Source: Rhodospirillaceae bacterium
GTDB taxonomy: Bacteria > Pseudomonadota > Alphaproteobacteria > TMED109
Direction of reading: 5' to 3'
Length of the DNA: 64,000 nt
Assembly (NCBI GenBank): GCA_902571315.1
Contig: CACGBM010000004.1
Coordinates: 1-64,000 of the forward strand
Numbering within the stretch: position 1 is the first letter of the stretch; every line of letters begins with the position of its first letter. This document shows, piece by piece, positions 45,767 through 54,394 of this stretch. A program made the position numbers and the translations under genes. The notes under the pieces were generated by a model. That model made no database searches. It saw only the letters and a program-made list of their open reading frames with translations, and was not told the DNA's origin.

Positions 45767-46411
45767 ATGATTATGTCTAACACAAGAAAATTAATTGGTC
45801 CTATCATAGATAAAGCTAGTGAAACTAAATTTTTAGTATTTTTTCTACATGGGTGGGGTTCTGATGGAAACGATCTGATTCAAATTGGTGAAATATGGAA
45901 GTCAAAACTTCCTAATGTAACTTTTATAGCACCTAATGGTCCAGAAGTTTGTGGAGGTAATCCTCATGGCAGACAATGGTTTGATATACTTAGTAACGAC
46001 AACGAACATTCACTCTATGGATTACATCAATCTTACCTAGATTTAAAGAATTTTATAGAAATACATTTAAAAAAATATAATCTTGCTCATGATAAATATT
46101 TTTTGGTTGGCTTTAGTCAGGGTACGATGCTAGCGATATATACTTCTTTAAGAGAGAAACTTCTAGGAGTAGTCGGTTATTCGGGTGCACTTATGGGAAA
46201 TTTGCCTAGTAAAGAAATTAAAAAAAATGATTATTTATTGCTTCATGGTCAAAATGATACAATTGTTCCTATAGCTAAAATGCATAATGCTGTTGAACAG
46301 TTAAAGCCAGTTGCCAAAAAACTTCTAGAAAAAATTTATGATGAATTGGAGCATTCAATAAATGAGGAAGGTATATTAGAAGGGCTAAATTTTATTAAAG
46401 AAAGAATATAA
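45767..46411 (+). CDS. Alpha/beta hydrolase, phospholipase/carboxylesterase family
   Basis: 214 residues of the compact esterase type related to YpfH and acyl-protein thioesterase. The oxyanion region is FFLHGWGSDGNDLI, the nucleophile Ser is in LVGFSQGTM, the Asp is in LLHGQNDTIVP and the His in DELEHSINEEG. No signal peptide, so cytoplasmic. An alternative start two codons later (45773) is possible. It is followed 36 bases later by the HNH gene. The natural ester substrate is unknown. Confidence 0.85.
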   Translation: MIMSNTRKLIGPIIDKASETKFLVFFLHGWGSDGNDLIQIGEIWKSKLPNVTFIAPNGPEVCGGNPHGRQWFDILSNDNEHSLYGLHQSYLDLKNFIEIHLKKYNLAHDKYFLVGFSQGTMLAIYTSLREKLLGVVGYSGALMGNLPSKEIKKNDYLLLHGQNDTIVPIAKMHNAVEQLKPVAKKLLEKIYDELEHSINEEGILEGLNFIKERI

Positions 46412-46435
46412 ATATAAAAATTTTACAAAGAAAAT

Positions 46436-46450
46436 TAGGAGAAAAAAATT
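46436..46450 (+). promoter_or_regulatory. Shine-Dalgarno site and apparent ATT start codon of the HNH gene
   Basis: TAGGAG (46436-46441), six A residues, then ATT (46448-46450). The in-frame TAG at 46436 means that GAG, AAA, AAA and ATT are the only codons before the conserved protein sequence starts, so ATT is the sole plausible initiator. ATT is the natural start of infC. Confidence 0.6.
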
Positions 46451-47008
46451 AGTTATTTAGATAATAGTCCTTGCTTAGTTTTAAATGCTGACTATCAACC
46501 GCTTAATTACTTCCCCTTATCCTTATGGGGTTGGCAAGATACAATTAAGGCTGTATTTTTAAATAGAGTAAATATAGTAGCAGAATATGAAAGAAGTGTT
46601 AGTTCCTCTAGTTTCTCTATGAAATTACCAAGTGTAATTTCATTAAAAAAATATATTCCACTTAATAAAAAAATACCTTTTACAAGATTTAATTTATTTC
46701 TCAGGGATCACTTTAAATGTCAATATTGTAATGTCAAATTTAAAGCATCAGAACTTACTTTTGATCATGTCGTATCTAGAGCTAAAGGAGGATCAACTAA
46801 TTGGAACAATGTTGTATCTGCTTGCTTTAAATGTAACAATAAAAAAGGAAGCTTAAATTTTAAAGATGCCAATATGAAATTGGTAAAAATACCTAAAAAG
46901 CCAACTTTCAATGAATTGAGAGAGGCAGGAAAATTATTTCCACCTAACTATTTACATCACACCTGGCATGATTTTCTATACTGGGATACCGTTTTAGAAA
47001 AAAATTAA
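46448..47008 (+). CDS. HNH endonuclease-like protein with probable ATT start
   Basis: 186 residues if read from ATT at 46448; reading from the first ATG (46619) would discard a conserved half-domain. The N-terminal part, SPCLVLNADYQPLNYFPLSL then WGWQDTIKAVFLNRVNIVAE, is the hallmark of a widespread alphaproteobacterial HNH family. The nuclease motif is CQYCNVKFKASELTFDHVVS followed by GGSTNWNNVVSACFKCNNKK, with the DH, N and four zinc Cys. Its biological role is not established; it is chromosomal, with no phage genes nearby. Another in-frame start (TTG or GTG) does not occur before the conserved region. Confidence 0.8.
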   Translation: MSYLDNSPCLVLNADYQPLNYFPLSLWGWQDTIKAVFLNRVNIVAEYERSVSSSSFSMKLPSVISLKKYIPLNKKIPFTRFNLFLRDHFKCQYCNVKFKASELTFDHVVSRAKGGSTNWNNVVSACFKCNNKKGSLNFKDANMKLVKIPKKPTFNELREAGKLFPPNYLHHTWHDFLYWDTVLEKN

Positions 47009-47018
47009 TTTAAAGTTT

Positions 47019-48458
47019 ATGTTAAATCCATTAAAGGCATTTTCCTATTTAAATTATTTTATATTTTTTTCTTTTACTATTACTTTTTTAAGAATAATAT
47101 TAAATGTAAAAATTAATCTTCCCTTACACTTTGATGAAGCTCAATACTGGGATTGGTCACAAAATTTAGATTGGGGATATTTTTCAAAGCCACCTCTATT
47201 AGCATTTTTAATTAGAATGATAACTGAGTTGTGTGGTAACGGCGAAAGTTGTATAAGATCACTATCTCCTGTTTTACATTTCTCAACATCAATAATTATA
47301 TTTTACTCTGTTTACTTACTAACTATGAGTATTAAAAAAGCATTTTTTGGATCTTTTTTATACTTATTGATGCCTGGTATTTCATTTTCATCTTTTTTAG
47401 TATCTACAGATGTTCCTCTATTATTTTTTTCATCTTTAATAGCTTTATTTATTATAAAGATATTTAATTCACAAAGAAATAATTTCCTATTTTTTGTCTT
47501 ACTAGGGATTTTTTTTGCTTTAGGTTTTCTTTCTAAATATGCTATTTTTTACCTACTATTAAGTTTTTTTTTTAGTATTGTTGTGGATAAAGAGTGCAGG
47601 TATTTTTTTTTAAATAAAAGCTTTTTATTAAGCATATATATTTCAATAATATTAATATTGCCAAATTTGATATGGAATTATAATAATGAATTTGCAACCT
47701 TATCGCATACTGCATCTAACGCAAACCTTTCTCATATAAACATAAACATTATTCAGGGCATAATATTTTTATTATCTCAAAGCATTATATTTGGTGTAGT
47801 TCCTTTTTTATACCTATCAAAAAAAGCCTTTTATTTCTTCGGTTTTAGTACAATACAAAAAATATTTTTTATTACTTTTATCCTACCTATTTTTATGGTT
47901 TGTTTTTTAGCTATTTTTTCTAGAGCAAACGCAAATTGGGCAGTTGTAGGCTTTCCATTTGCTTGTGTAATATTGCCAACTTTAATTAATAACAAGAAGA
48001 GTTTTATAAATTATATGTTTTTATTAAATCAAATTATTTTCTCGAGTATTATCATAGTATCTGTTTTTTTTCTTCCAATATTTAAATTGGATCCTTTTGC
48101 AAATATTAAGCATATCAAGCCTTTATCTAAGATAATAAAAAATGAAATTTCTAATAGAGAGAATATTGCATTGATGACTGATGATAGAGAGGATTATGCT
48201 CATTTATTATATTATTTAAGAAACCTAAACATAAAAAAAGCAAAGTGGAATGGTGATATGAAAATTGATGACCACTATGAACTGATTACAGATCATAACG
48301 ATTTAAAAGGCTACGATATACTATTTATTACAAGGACAAAGCCTACTCCAGCAATGGAAAGAAAAGCTTCCTCTATTAAAAAAGTTAATAATTTTTATTT
48401 TAAAACGAATAAAAGAAAGAAAATATTTAATATTTATATTTTAAAAAACTGGCAATAA
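47019..48458 (+). CDS. ArnT-like membrane glycosyltransferase (GT39/GT83)
   Basis: 479 residues with about 11 membrane helices. The first periplasmic loop holds FDEAQYWDWSQNLDWGYFSK followed by PPLLAFLIR, the conserved acidic and PPL motif of the family, and the C-terminal roughly 110 residues are periplasmic. These enzymes move a sugar from undecaprenyl phosphate, in ArnT to lipid A. The convergent neighbours (LAB_N and GT2 genes) often accompany such transferases, so lipid A glycosylation is likely here. Its stop abuts the LAB_N gene. Confidence 0.78.
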   Translation: MLNPLKAFSYLNYFIFFSFTITFLRIILNVKINLPLHFDEAQYWDWSQNLDWGYFSKPPLLAFLIRMITELCGNGESCIRSLSPVLHFSTSIIIFYSVYLLTMSIKKAFFGSFLYLLMPGISFSSFLVSTDVPLLFFSSLIALFIIKIFNSQRNNFLFFVLLGIFFALGFLSKYAIFYLLLSFFFSIVVDKECRYFFLNKSFLLSIYISIILILPNLIWNYNNEFATLSHTASNANLSHININIIQGIIFLLSQSIIFGVVPFLYLSKKAFYFFGFSTIQKIFFITFILPIFMVCFLAIFSRANANWAVVGFPFACVILPTLINNKKSFINYMFLLNQIIFSSIIIVSVFFLPIFKLDPFANIKHIKPLSKIIKNEISNRENIALMTDDREDYAHLLYYLRNLNIKKAKWNGDMKIDDHYELITDHNDLKGYDILFITRTKPTPAMERKASSIKKVNNFYFKTNKRKKIFNIYILKNWQ

Positions 48459-48803
48459 TTACTTCTTATTAGTAATTAAATTTATAAAATCTTTAAAAAA
48501 TACTTTTGTGCTTTTTAATATATTTCCAAAATCTAAATCAATCTTATGCTGTTTATTTATAAAGTATAAATTTCTGGCATAAATAAATAACCCTGTGGCT
48601 TGTCCCATTATAAAAACTGGGTCTTTTCTATGTATAGCATAGATCAATAAAGTGAGTCCGCCTAAAATACTAAAAAACCAAAAACCTAATGGGATAATGC
48701 TTTTTTTATTTATCTCACTGTAAATCCATTGTAATATAAATCTAGCTGAGAAAAAAAGTTGTCCTAAAAACCCTATAATTAACCAATGTAAACTTATCTC
48801 CAT
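48459..48803 (-). CDS. LAB_N-domain (lipid A biosynthesis N-terminal) membrane protein
   Basis: 114 residues with three or four hydrophobic helices. The conserved LAB_N pattern is GFLGQLFFSARFILQWIYSE, then SIIPLGFWFFSILGGLTLLI and GQATGLFIYARNLYFI. Family members are small membrane proteins next to lipid A sugar-transfer genes and have been suggested to move a lipid-linked sugar; this is not proven. It overlaps the GT2 gene by one base (TAATG). Confidence 0.85.
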   Translation of the reverse strand: MEISLHWLIIGFLGQLFFSARFILQWIYSEINKKSIIPLGFWFFSILGGLTLLIYAIHRKDPVFIMGQATGLFIYARNLYFINKQHKIDLDFGNILKSTKVFFKDFINLITNKK

Positions 48804-49549
48804 TATTTTGTCTCCTTGCTTTTTAAATTTTTATTTGTTTTAGTTAATTCAGGCAAAACGCATCTTTTGCGAAGCCAAATCACTCCATATAAGTCAGTAA
48901 TACCTACTAAAAACCTTTGAAAATTAGAATATTTAGATATTCCATTGCTCCTAGATCTATGATTTACGGGAATAGATAATATTTTCCCTCCAAAAGTGTT
49001 AAATAAGAAAGGAAGAAATCTATGTATATGATTAAAAAAAGGTAATTGTAGAAAATCTTTTTTTCTAAATAATTTTATTGCACAGCCTGTATCAGGAGTA
49101 ATATCTTTTAATAGTAACTTTCTAATTTGAAAGGCTAACCTTGAAGCTACCTTTTTAGCTAAACTATCTATTCGATTGACTCTATTACCTATAACCATCA
49201 TAAATGCAACTTTTATATCAAAAGCTCTAATTAAATTAAGTATATCTTTAGGGTCATTTTGGCCGTCTCCGTCTAATGTCACTATATGTTTATTATTAGC
49301 TGCAATTATCCCTGTTTGTAAACCGATACTTTGTCCATAATTTTTTTTATGTCTAATAATAATTACATTTTTTTTATCTTTTTTAATTTTATTCAGCACC
49401 TCAAAAGTATTATCATCTGAACCGTCGTCTACGATTATAATTTCATAATTTATTTTTTTTTCTAATGCAACTCGTATCTCTTCAATTAATTGTTTTATAT
49501 TATCTTGTTCATTATAAATTGGTATTACTATAGATATATTACGAATCAT
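48803..49549 (-). CDS. Polyprenyl-phosphate glycosyltransferase (GT2, ArnC/DPM1-like)
   Basis: 248 residues with a GT-A domain: SIVIPIYNEQDNIKQLIEEI, IVDDGSDDNTFEVL, the metal site TLDGDGQNDP, and PDTGCAIKLFRKKDF followed by FLPFLFNTFGG and VNHRSRSNGISKYS. It would load a sugar onto undecaprenyl phosphate for the ArnT-like transferase at 47019. It lacks the two C-terminal helices of ArnC, so membrane attachment would be peripheral. It overlaps ccmI by four bases, placing it on the ccm transcript. Confidence 0.84.
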   Translation of the reverse strand: MIRNISIVIPIYNEQDNIKQLIEEIRVALEKKINYEIIIVDDGSDDNTFEVLNKIKKDKKNVIIIRHKKNYGQSIGLQTGIIAANNKHIVTLDGDGQNDPKDILNLIRAFDIKVAFMMVIGNRVNRIDSLAKKVASRLAFQIRKLLLKDITPDTGCAIKLFRKKDFLQLPFFNHIHRFLPFLFNTFGGKILSIPVNHRSRSNGISKYSNFQRFLVGITDLYGVIWLRKRCVLPELTKTNKNLKSKETK

Positions 49550-50217
49550 TTAAAACTCTCTATTTCATCTAATCTATTCTTTATATCTAAATATTCTAAG
49601 CTATTTTCATCAATTAGGCTTAGTAATTTTTGATAATAATTTTTTGATAGGCTATAATTTCCAGAATAAAAGCTATAATCTCCTAAGACTGAAAGAGCTG
49701 TTATATCGTTAGGGATTTCAGATAGCACCTCTGCAAACAGTTCAATTGTTTTTTTGCTGATATTTTCTTTTTCTAATATCAATCTAGTATTTGCTTCACC
49801 TATTAAAAAATCTATATTATTAGAATCTAGCCTTCTTCCTTTTTCAAAAGCTTCTAGTGCCCCTTTAAAGTCTGATAAAAAATATTTCAGTTGTGCCAAT
49901 TTCTTTATTAATTCAATTTGATTAGGATTATCATTCAATTGTTCCTCTAACTTATTAACAAGCTTAGATACAGTCTCCGGATTGATGTTATTAATTTCTT
50001 TAATATTCAAATTATTATAAACTTTTTTTAATATATTATCTCCTATCCAAAAATTGCTATTTTGTAAGTAAATAGAAATTACTGGAATAAAAATAAAAAA
50101 CAAAAATAGAGCATACACTGTTTTTCTTTTTTTACCTTGCTCACCAACACGTTTTTTTAATATTATAAATGTTAATATTATAGACAAAAGAAAAGTGAAT
50201 AAAAATAAATATAACAT
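49546..50217 (-). CDS. ccmI: Cytochrome c maturation TPR protein CcmI (short form)
   Basis: 223 residues. One helix spans about 1-19 and a second about 35-52, as in the CcmI membrane domain, followed by a periplasmic TPR region (ANTRLILE, AEVLSEIPNDITALSVLGDY). It presents apocytochrome c to the CcmFH complex. It is shorter than the roughly 400-residue forms of larger genomes. Directly after ccmH and with no other role fitting, the call rests on position plus TPRs. Confidence 0.78.
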   Translation of the reverse strand: MLYLFLFTFLLSIILTFIILKKRVGEQGKKRKTVYALFLFFIFIPVISIYLQNSNFWIGDNILKKVYNNLNIKEINNINPETVSKLVNKLEEQLNDNPNQIELIKKLAQLKYFLSDFKGALEAFEKGRRLDSNNIDFLIGEANTRLILEKENISKKTIELFAEVLSEIPNDITALSVLGDYSFYSGNYSLSKNYYQKLLSLIDENSLEYLDIKNRLDEIESFK

Positions 50218-50598
50218 TCACTTCTCTTTATAATTAATCTTTCTCATTGCAATAAATACTATCAGAATAAATGAGATTAGTGGAGCAGCCCATAAAAGTA
50301 AATTAGACTTATTAAATAAAGGTTTAAATAAAATAAACTCTCCATACCTTTTCACAAGAAAATTTTTAATTTGATAATTACTTTGTCCTTCATTTATTTT
50401 TTCGTATATTATTTCTTTTAAATCATTGGCTAAGTCAGAGTCCGATTCTAAGAGAGACTGATTTTGACAAACCAAACACCTAAGTTCCGAAGATAGTTCT
50501 ATAAATCTTTTCTCATAATTAATATTTTTTTGATCAGATAAGATATTTTTTGTATAAACACAAATAATAAAGGCCATAAAAATTTTTAAAAGATTCAT
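50218..50598 (-). CDS. ccmH: Cytochrome c maturation protein CcmH
   Basis: A 126-residue thiol oxidoreductase that reduces the apocytochrome haem-binding cysteines. An N-terminal signal, then the conserved LRCLVCQNQSLLESDSDLA (Cys41 and Cys44), KRYGEFILFKP, and a C-terminal membrane helix (about 99-118). It corresponds to the short CcmH of Alphaproteobacteria, with CcmI as a separate gene. The stop is immediately followed by ccmI. Confidence 0.93.
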   Translation of the reverse strand: MNLLKIFMAFIICVYTKNILSDQKNINYEKRFIELSSELRCLVCQNQSLLESDSDLANDLKEIIYEKINEGQSNYQIKNFLVKRYGEFILFKPLFNKSNLLLWAAPLISFILIVFIAMRKINYKEK

Positions 50599-50607
50599 AA
50601 TACTTAC

Positions 50608-51120
50608 TTAATTTACTTTTAATGATTTTATAATATTTTGAAACTTTTTTACTGTTAAAGGGCCAACTTGTCTATACTTAATTTTACCCTTATTATTTAT
50701 AAAATATGTTTCAGGAACTCCATACAATCCTAAATCTATTGCAGCCCTTCCATTTAAATCAAGCATTAAAATATCATATGGGTTACCTAAATCCTTTAAG
50801 AATTTTTTCACACTGTTAATGTCATCTTTATAAGCAACTCCAATTATTATGTGATCTTTACTATATTTTTGTAAAACTGCATGTTCTACCCTACATGGTG
50901 CACACCAAGAAGCAAAAAAATTAATAATAAATGCCTTTTTACCTAACAAATTATTCAGTGTAAATTTTCCAGTTACATATTCTAATTTTAAATTTGGTAA
51001 ATCTTGATTTAATAGTACTGATTGTAATTCCTTTGTATTTTGAATATTAGTAATTTTCCAAAATAAAAAGTAAGACAAAATAAAAAAAAAAATAATTGGA
51101 AATAATTTTAAATATTTCAA
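50608..51120 (-). CDS. ccmG: Thiol:disulphide interchange protein CcmG/DsbE
   Basis: 170 residues, membrane-anchored (helix about 6-24) with a periplasmic thioredoxin fold. The active site is FFASWCAPCRVEH, with the CcmG groove motif LLGKKAFIINF before it, and GVPETYFINNKG holds the cis-Pro. The GVPE motif is typical of CcmG and distinguishes it from the TlpA-like protein at 41935. It keeps CcmH or the apocytochrome reduced. Six bases after ccmF, nine before ccmH. Confidence 0.92.
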   Translation of the reverse strand: MKYLKLFPIIFFFILSYFLFWKITNIQNTKELQSVLLNQDLPNLKLEYVTGKFTLNNLLGKKAFIINFFASWCAPCRVEHAVLQKYSKDHIIIGVAYKDDINSVKKFLKDLGNPYDILMLDLNGRAAIDLGLYGVPETYFINNKGKIKYRQVGPLTVKKFQNIIKSLKVN

Positions 51121-51125
51121 AAAAG

Positions 51126-53063
51126 CTACCTATTTCTTTTCTTATCACAAATGGATATTAGTCCACCAAAAGCCATCAAAAATGCTCCACTCCATATTAA
51201 AATTATAAATGGATTATAGTATATTCTTACTATTCTTTGTCCTGAATTAAGCGGTTGCTCTTGTCCCATCACAATGTACAGGTGACTAAAAAAATTCCTA
51301 AATATAGCTGCCTCTGTACTGGGCATGCCTGTATCTAAATAAAGCCTTCTTTCCGCAAACATTTTAATATTTTCCTTAAATCCTACTACATTAAAAGCTC
51401 CAGTTTCTGAAATCCAATTTTTTTCTTTTTTTTCTATAATTTTTTTTAATTGAATATTAAATCTGTCTACTTTTACAATTTCTTGTTCTTTCATAACCCC
51501 TTCAAAGTATACTTTTTTAGAATCAGATATTGCTACTCCTAAAATAAATACTGCCAGTCCTAGATGAGCCAGATACATTCCATATGTAGAAAAAGGTATA
51601 GAAATTGCTTTTCCTAACTTAACACCTGAAATACTTTTTTTTATTCTTATTTTTTCGTAAAAGTCATTAACTATAGAAATAAGTAGCCAGGTTGATAATA
51701 TGATACCTGCAAAAAATATAATAGGACCATCTAATAAAAATAAAATTATAGTAACTAAAAAAACTAAAATTATTATAGCTTTATAAAGCTTTTTTAATAG
51801 ATGCTCTACAGTATTTCTTTTCCAATTTATATTTATTATTATACCACTTACAAAAATAGCTGGCATAATAATTGGTAAAAAAACTAAATTAAAATATGGC
51901 GCTCCCACTGATATATCTTTACCGGTCATAACTTCCACAAAAAGTGGCCATAATGTGCCCAATAAAATAGTTACTGTAGAAGCACACAAGAATACATTGT
52001 TTAATAAAAGACCTCCCTCTTTAGAGAGAATATTAAGCTTTTCATCATTTTCAATTTTGTCATATTTAATTACATATAAAATTAATGATGCAGCAGTTAT
52101 TAAGAATAAAAAACTTAAAATGTATATTCCTCTAGCTGGATCAGAGGCAAATGCGTGAACAGATGTTAATAAGCCTGATCTTACAATAAAAGTACCTAAT
52201 AAGGTAAGAGAGAATGCAATTATTGATAATAGGATTGTCCATGATTTTAAATTATCTCTTTTTTCTGTTACTCTGTTAGAATGCAATAAAGCAGTTAGCA
52301 ACAACCACGGAAGCAAAGATACATTTTCTACTGGATCCCAAAACCACCATCCTCCCCAGCCTAACTCATAATATGCCCAAAATGAACCCAGAGTAATTCC
52401 TAATGTTAAAAAAATCCAGGATATTAGTATCCAAGGCCTAATTTCATTTGCCCACCTTCTATCGATTTTTCCTTCAAGTAGAGCTGCAACAGAATATGCA
52501 AAAGGAATTGTTAACCCTACGTAGCCTAAATATAGAAGTGGTGGATGAAAAGCTAAACCCGGATCTTGCAAAACTGGGTTAAGTCCATTCCCTTCATCCG
52601 GTATAGGGCTAATCCTGAGGAAAGGATTTGAGGTAAATATAGTAAACCCTATAAAACCAATATTTACTATATTTGATGTAAAAAAAACTTTTGAAGTAAA
52701 TTTTTTATTATTGTTTCTTGTAAATAGTGTAAGAAAAAAACCATACACACCCAAAAAAGCTAGCCACATTAATAATGATCCTTCATGATTGCCCCAAGTA
52801 CCGGAAATCTTGTAAAGAATAGGTTTATTAGTATGAGAATTATTATAAATATTTAATACGCTAAAATCAGACAGCACGTAACTTATTATCAAAAATAAAA
52901 AAGAGAGTATTAAAAATAAACAAATAGAGAAGTTAATTTTCCTAAGAATATAGAAATTTATTTCTGAAAAATTAATAAAGCATACTTTTGTTGAAACAAT
53001 TAAGTGTATTACTGATAAAACAAAAGCAAAAACCAAAAAAATAAAGCCAAACTCTGCTAACAA
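51126..53063 (-). CDS. ccmF: Haem lyase CcmF
   Basis: A 645-residue membrane protein that attaches haem to apocytochrome c. Visible are ISGTWGNHEGSLLMWLAFLG, FHPPLLYLGYVGLTIPFAYS and the WWD motif WGGWWFWDPVENVSLLPWLL, plus conserved His positions, about 14 helices and a large C-terminal periplasmic loop (about 505-610). Its length is normal (640-660). One base separates it from ccmE. Confidence 0.96.
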   Translation of the reverse strand: MLAEFGFIFLVFAFVLSVIHLIVSTKVCFINFSEINFYILRKINFSICLFLILSFLFLIISYVLSDFSVLNIYNNSHTNKPILYKISGTWGNHEGSLLMWLAFLGVYGFFLTLFTRNNNKKFTSKVFFTSNIVNIGFIGFTIFTSNPFLRISPIPDEGNGLNPVLQDPGLAFHPPLLYLGYVGLTIPFAYSVAALLEGKIDRRWANEIRPWILISWIFLTLGITLGSFWAYYELGWGGWWFWDPVENVSLLPWLLLTALLHSNRVTEKRDNLKSWTILLSIIAFSLTLLGTFIVRSGLLTSVHAFASDPARGIYILSFLFLITAASLILYVIKYDKIENDEKLNILSKEGGLLLNNVFLCASTVTILLGTLWPLFVEVMTGKDISVGAPYFNLVFLPIIMPAIFVSGIIININWKRNTVEHLLKKLYKAIIILVFLVTIILFLLDGPIIFFAGIILSTWLLISIVNDFYEKIRIKKSISGVKLGKAISIPFSTYGMYLAHLGLAVFILGVAISDSKKVYFEGVMKEQEIVKVDRFNIQLKKIIEKKEKNWISETGAFNVVGFKENIKMFAERRLYLDTGMPSTEAAIFRNFFSHLYIVMGQEQPLNSGQRIVRIYYNPFIILIWSGAFLMAFGGLISICDKKRNR

Positions 53064-53064
53064 T

Positions 53065-53499
53065 TTATTTCTCCTCCTCTAGAGCTTTATGAATTTCTGG
53101 TGGCATATAATTTTCGTCGTGCTTTGCTAATACTTTATTAGCAAAAAATATTTTTTTTTCTCTATTAAATTTTCCTTCAACAACTACGCCTTGATTTTCT
53201 CTGAATAGATCGGGTAATATGCCTCTAAACATAACATTTACAAATTTTTTATTATCAGTTATCATAAAATTTACATTTAAACCGTCATCACTGTAGCTAA
53301 TACTTTTTTCTTTAACTAATCCACCAACTCTAATATATTCGAGTTTATCGTCTTTTTTTTCAAGAAGCTTAGATGGTGTGTAAAAAAAAACAATTTTCTC
53401 ATCTAACGCCTTTAAAACAAAAAATGTAGCCAATGAAATACTTAAACATGCTACTACTAGAAAACTAAACCTTTTCAATTTTTTATTCTTTAAAAACAT
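53065..53499 (-). CDS. ccmE: Haem chaperone CcmE
   Basis: 144 residues with an N-terminal anchor helix (about 11-30) and an OB-fold. Haem binds covalently to His127 in LAKHDENYMPPE, with Tyr131 as ligand. The RVGGLV and LPDLFRENQGVVVEGKF segments are typical. It carries haem from CcmCD to CcmF. The start overlaps the ccmD stop by one base (TAATG). Confidence 0.95.
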   Translation of the reverse strand: MFLKNKKLKRFSFLVVACLSISLATFFVLKALDEKIVFFYTPSKLLEKKDDKLEYIRVGGLVKEKSISYSDDGLNVNFMITDNKKFVNVMFRGILPDLFRENQGVVVEGKFNREKKIFFANKVLAKHDENYMPPEIHKALEEEK

Positions 53500-53660
53500 T
53501 ACTTTTCTTTATTCAGATGCTCTAATTTTCTCTCGATTTCTCTCTTTCTTAAAAAAACTTTTATAATTAATAATATTATTAATACGAACCATACTCCATA
53601 AGCAGACCAAATAAAAAAACCATGTCCTTTCATTTCAAGTGCTATTAAAAACTTATCCAT
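53499..53660 (-). CDS. ccmD: Haem exporter protein CcmD
   Basis: A 53-residue small membrane protein starting MDKFLIALEMKGHGFFIWSA, followed by YGVW and a single hydrophobic helix (about 22-36) and a basic, helical tail (RKREIERK). The HGxFIWxAYG motif is characteristic of CcmD, which stabilises CcmE with CcmC and is needed for release of holo-CcmE. It sits between ccmC and ccmE with one-base and five-base junctions. Confidence 0.9.
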   Translation of the reverse strand: MDKFLIALEMKGHGFFIWSAYGVWFVLIILLIIKVFLRKREIERKLEHLNKEK

Positions 53661-53665
53661 GCTGA

Positions 53666-54394
53666 CTAATCCTTTGAACTTAAAAATAAGAATTTTCTTT
53701 CATCTATTGCAGACTGAATATTAGTTAAAACTAAATAAATAAATAATAGAAAAATACCGAAAGACATAATCATTAATGGAATAAGCATCTCAACACTAAT
53801 TGACGGACCACCAGCTCTAATTACACTAGCAGGTTGGTGTAAAGTATTCCACCAGTCCACTGAAAATTTGATAATAGGTATATTTATAGCTCCCACTATT
53901 GATAAATAGGAAAAAGACAAATCTCCATTTGCATTATACTTAAATGTTTTATCAATAAATATTAAACCCAAATATATAAATAATAAAATCAAAAAAGAGG
54001 TAAGCCTAGCATCCCAGACCCAATATGTTCCCCATGTAGGCTTTCCCCAAAGTGAGCCTGTAATTAAAGTTATTAAAGTAAATATTATTGCTACAAATGG
54101 TATTTCTTTAGCAATTAAAACAAATAATGGAAATTTCCAAATTAGGTAAGATACACTGAGAAAAAAAATTAAAACATATGCAAATAAACTCATCCAGGCT
54201 GAGGAGACATGGATATACATTATTCTGACTGTTTCTCCTTGCTGATAATCAGGCGGAGAAAAGAACAGTCCTAACACTAATCCTAAAGCGATTAAAAAAA
54301 CTGCAGCATAAATACAAATATTCTTGATAGGCATTACAACCAGAATGAATTTATTTGGGTTAGCGTATTTATGTAGTTTTTTTAGCATATTCAA
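53666..54394 (-). CDS. ccmC: Haem transporter/loader CcmC
   Basis: 242 residues with six helices and the WWD motif WGTYWVWDARLTSFLILLFI, plus the haem-ligand His in IMYIHVSSAWMS and WWNTLHQPASVI. It loads haem onto CcmE. Its ATG overlaps the ccmB stop by four bases. The initial MNMLKKLHKYANPNKF is soluble, as usual. Confidence 0.95.
   Translation of the reverse strand: MNMLKKLHKYANPNKFILVVMPIKNICIYAAVFLIALGLVLGLFFSPPDYQQGETVRIMYIHVSSAWMSLFAYVLIFFLSVSYLIWKFPLFVLIAKEIPFVAIIFTLITLITGSLWGKPTWGTYWVWDARLTSFLILLFIYLGLIFIDKTFKYNANGDLSFSYLSIVGAINIPIIKFSVDWWNTLHQPASVIRAGGPSISVEMLIPLMIMSFGIFLLFIYLVLTNIQSAIDERKFLFLSSKD

Noticed and set aside
46448-47008. HNH nuclease as evidence of a phage or homing element
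   Set aside because: The family is a common chromosomal alphaproteobacterial gene; no integrase, phage genes or intron/intein context is present.
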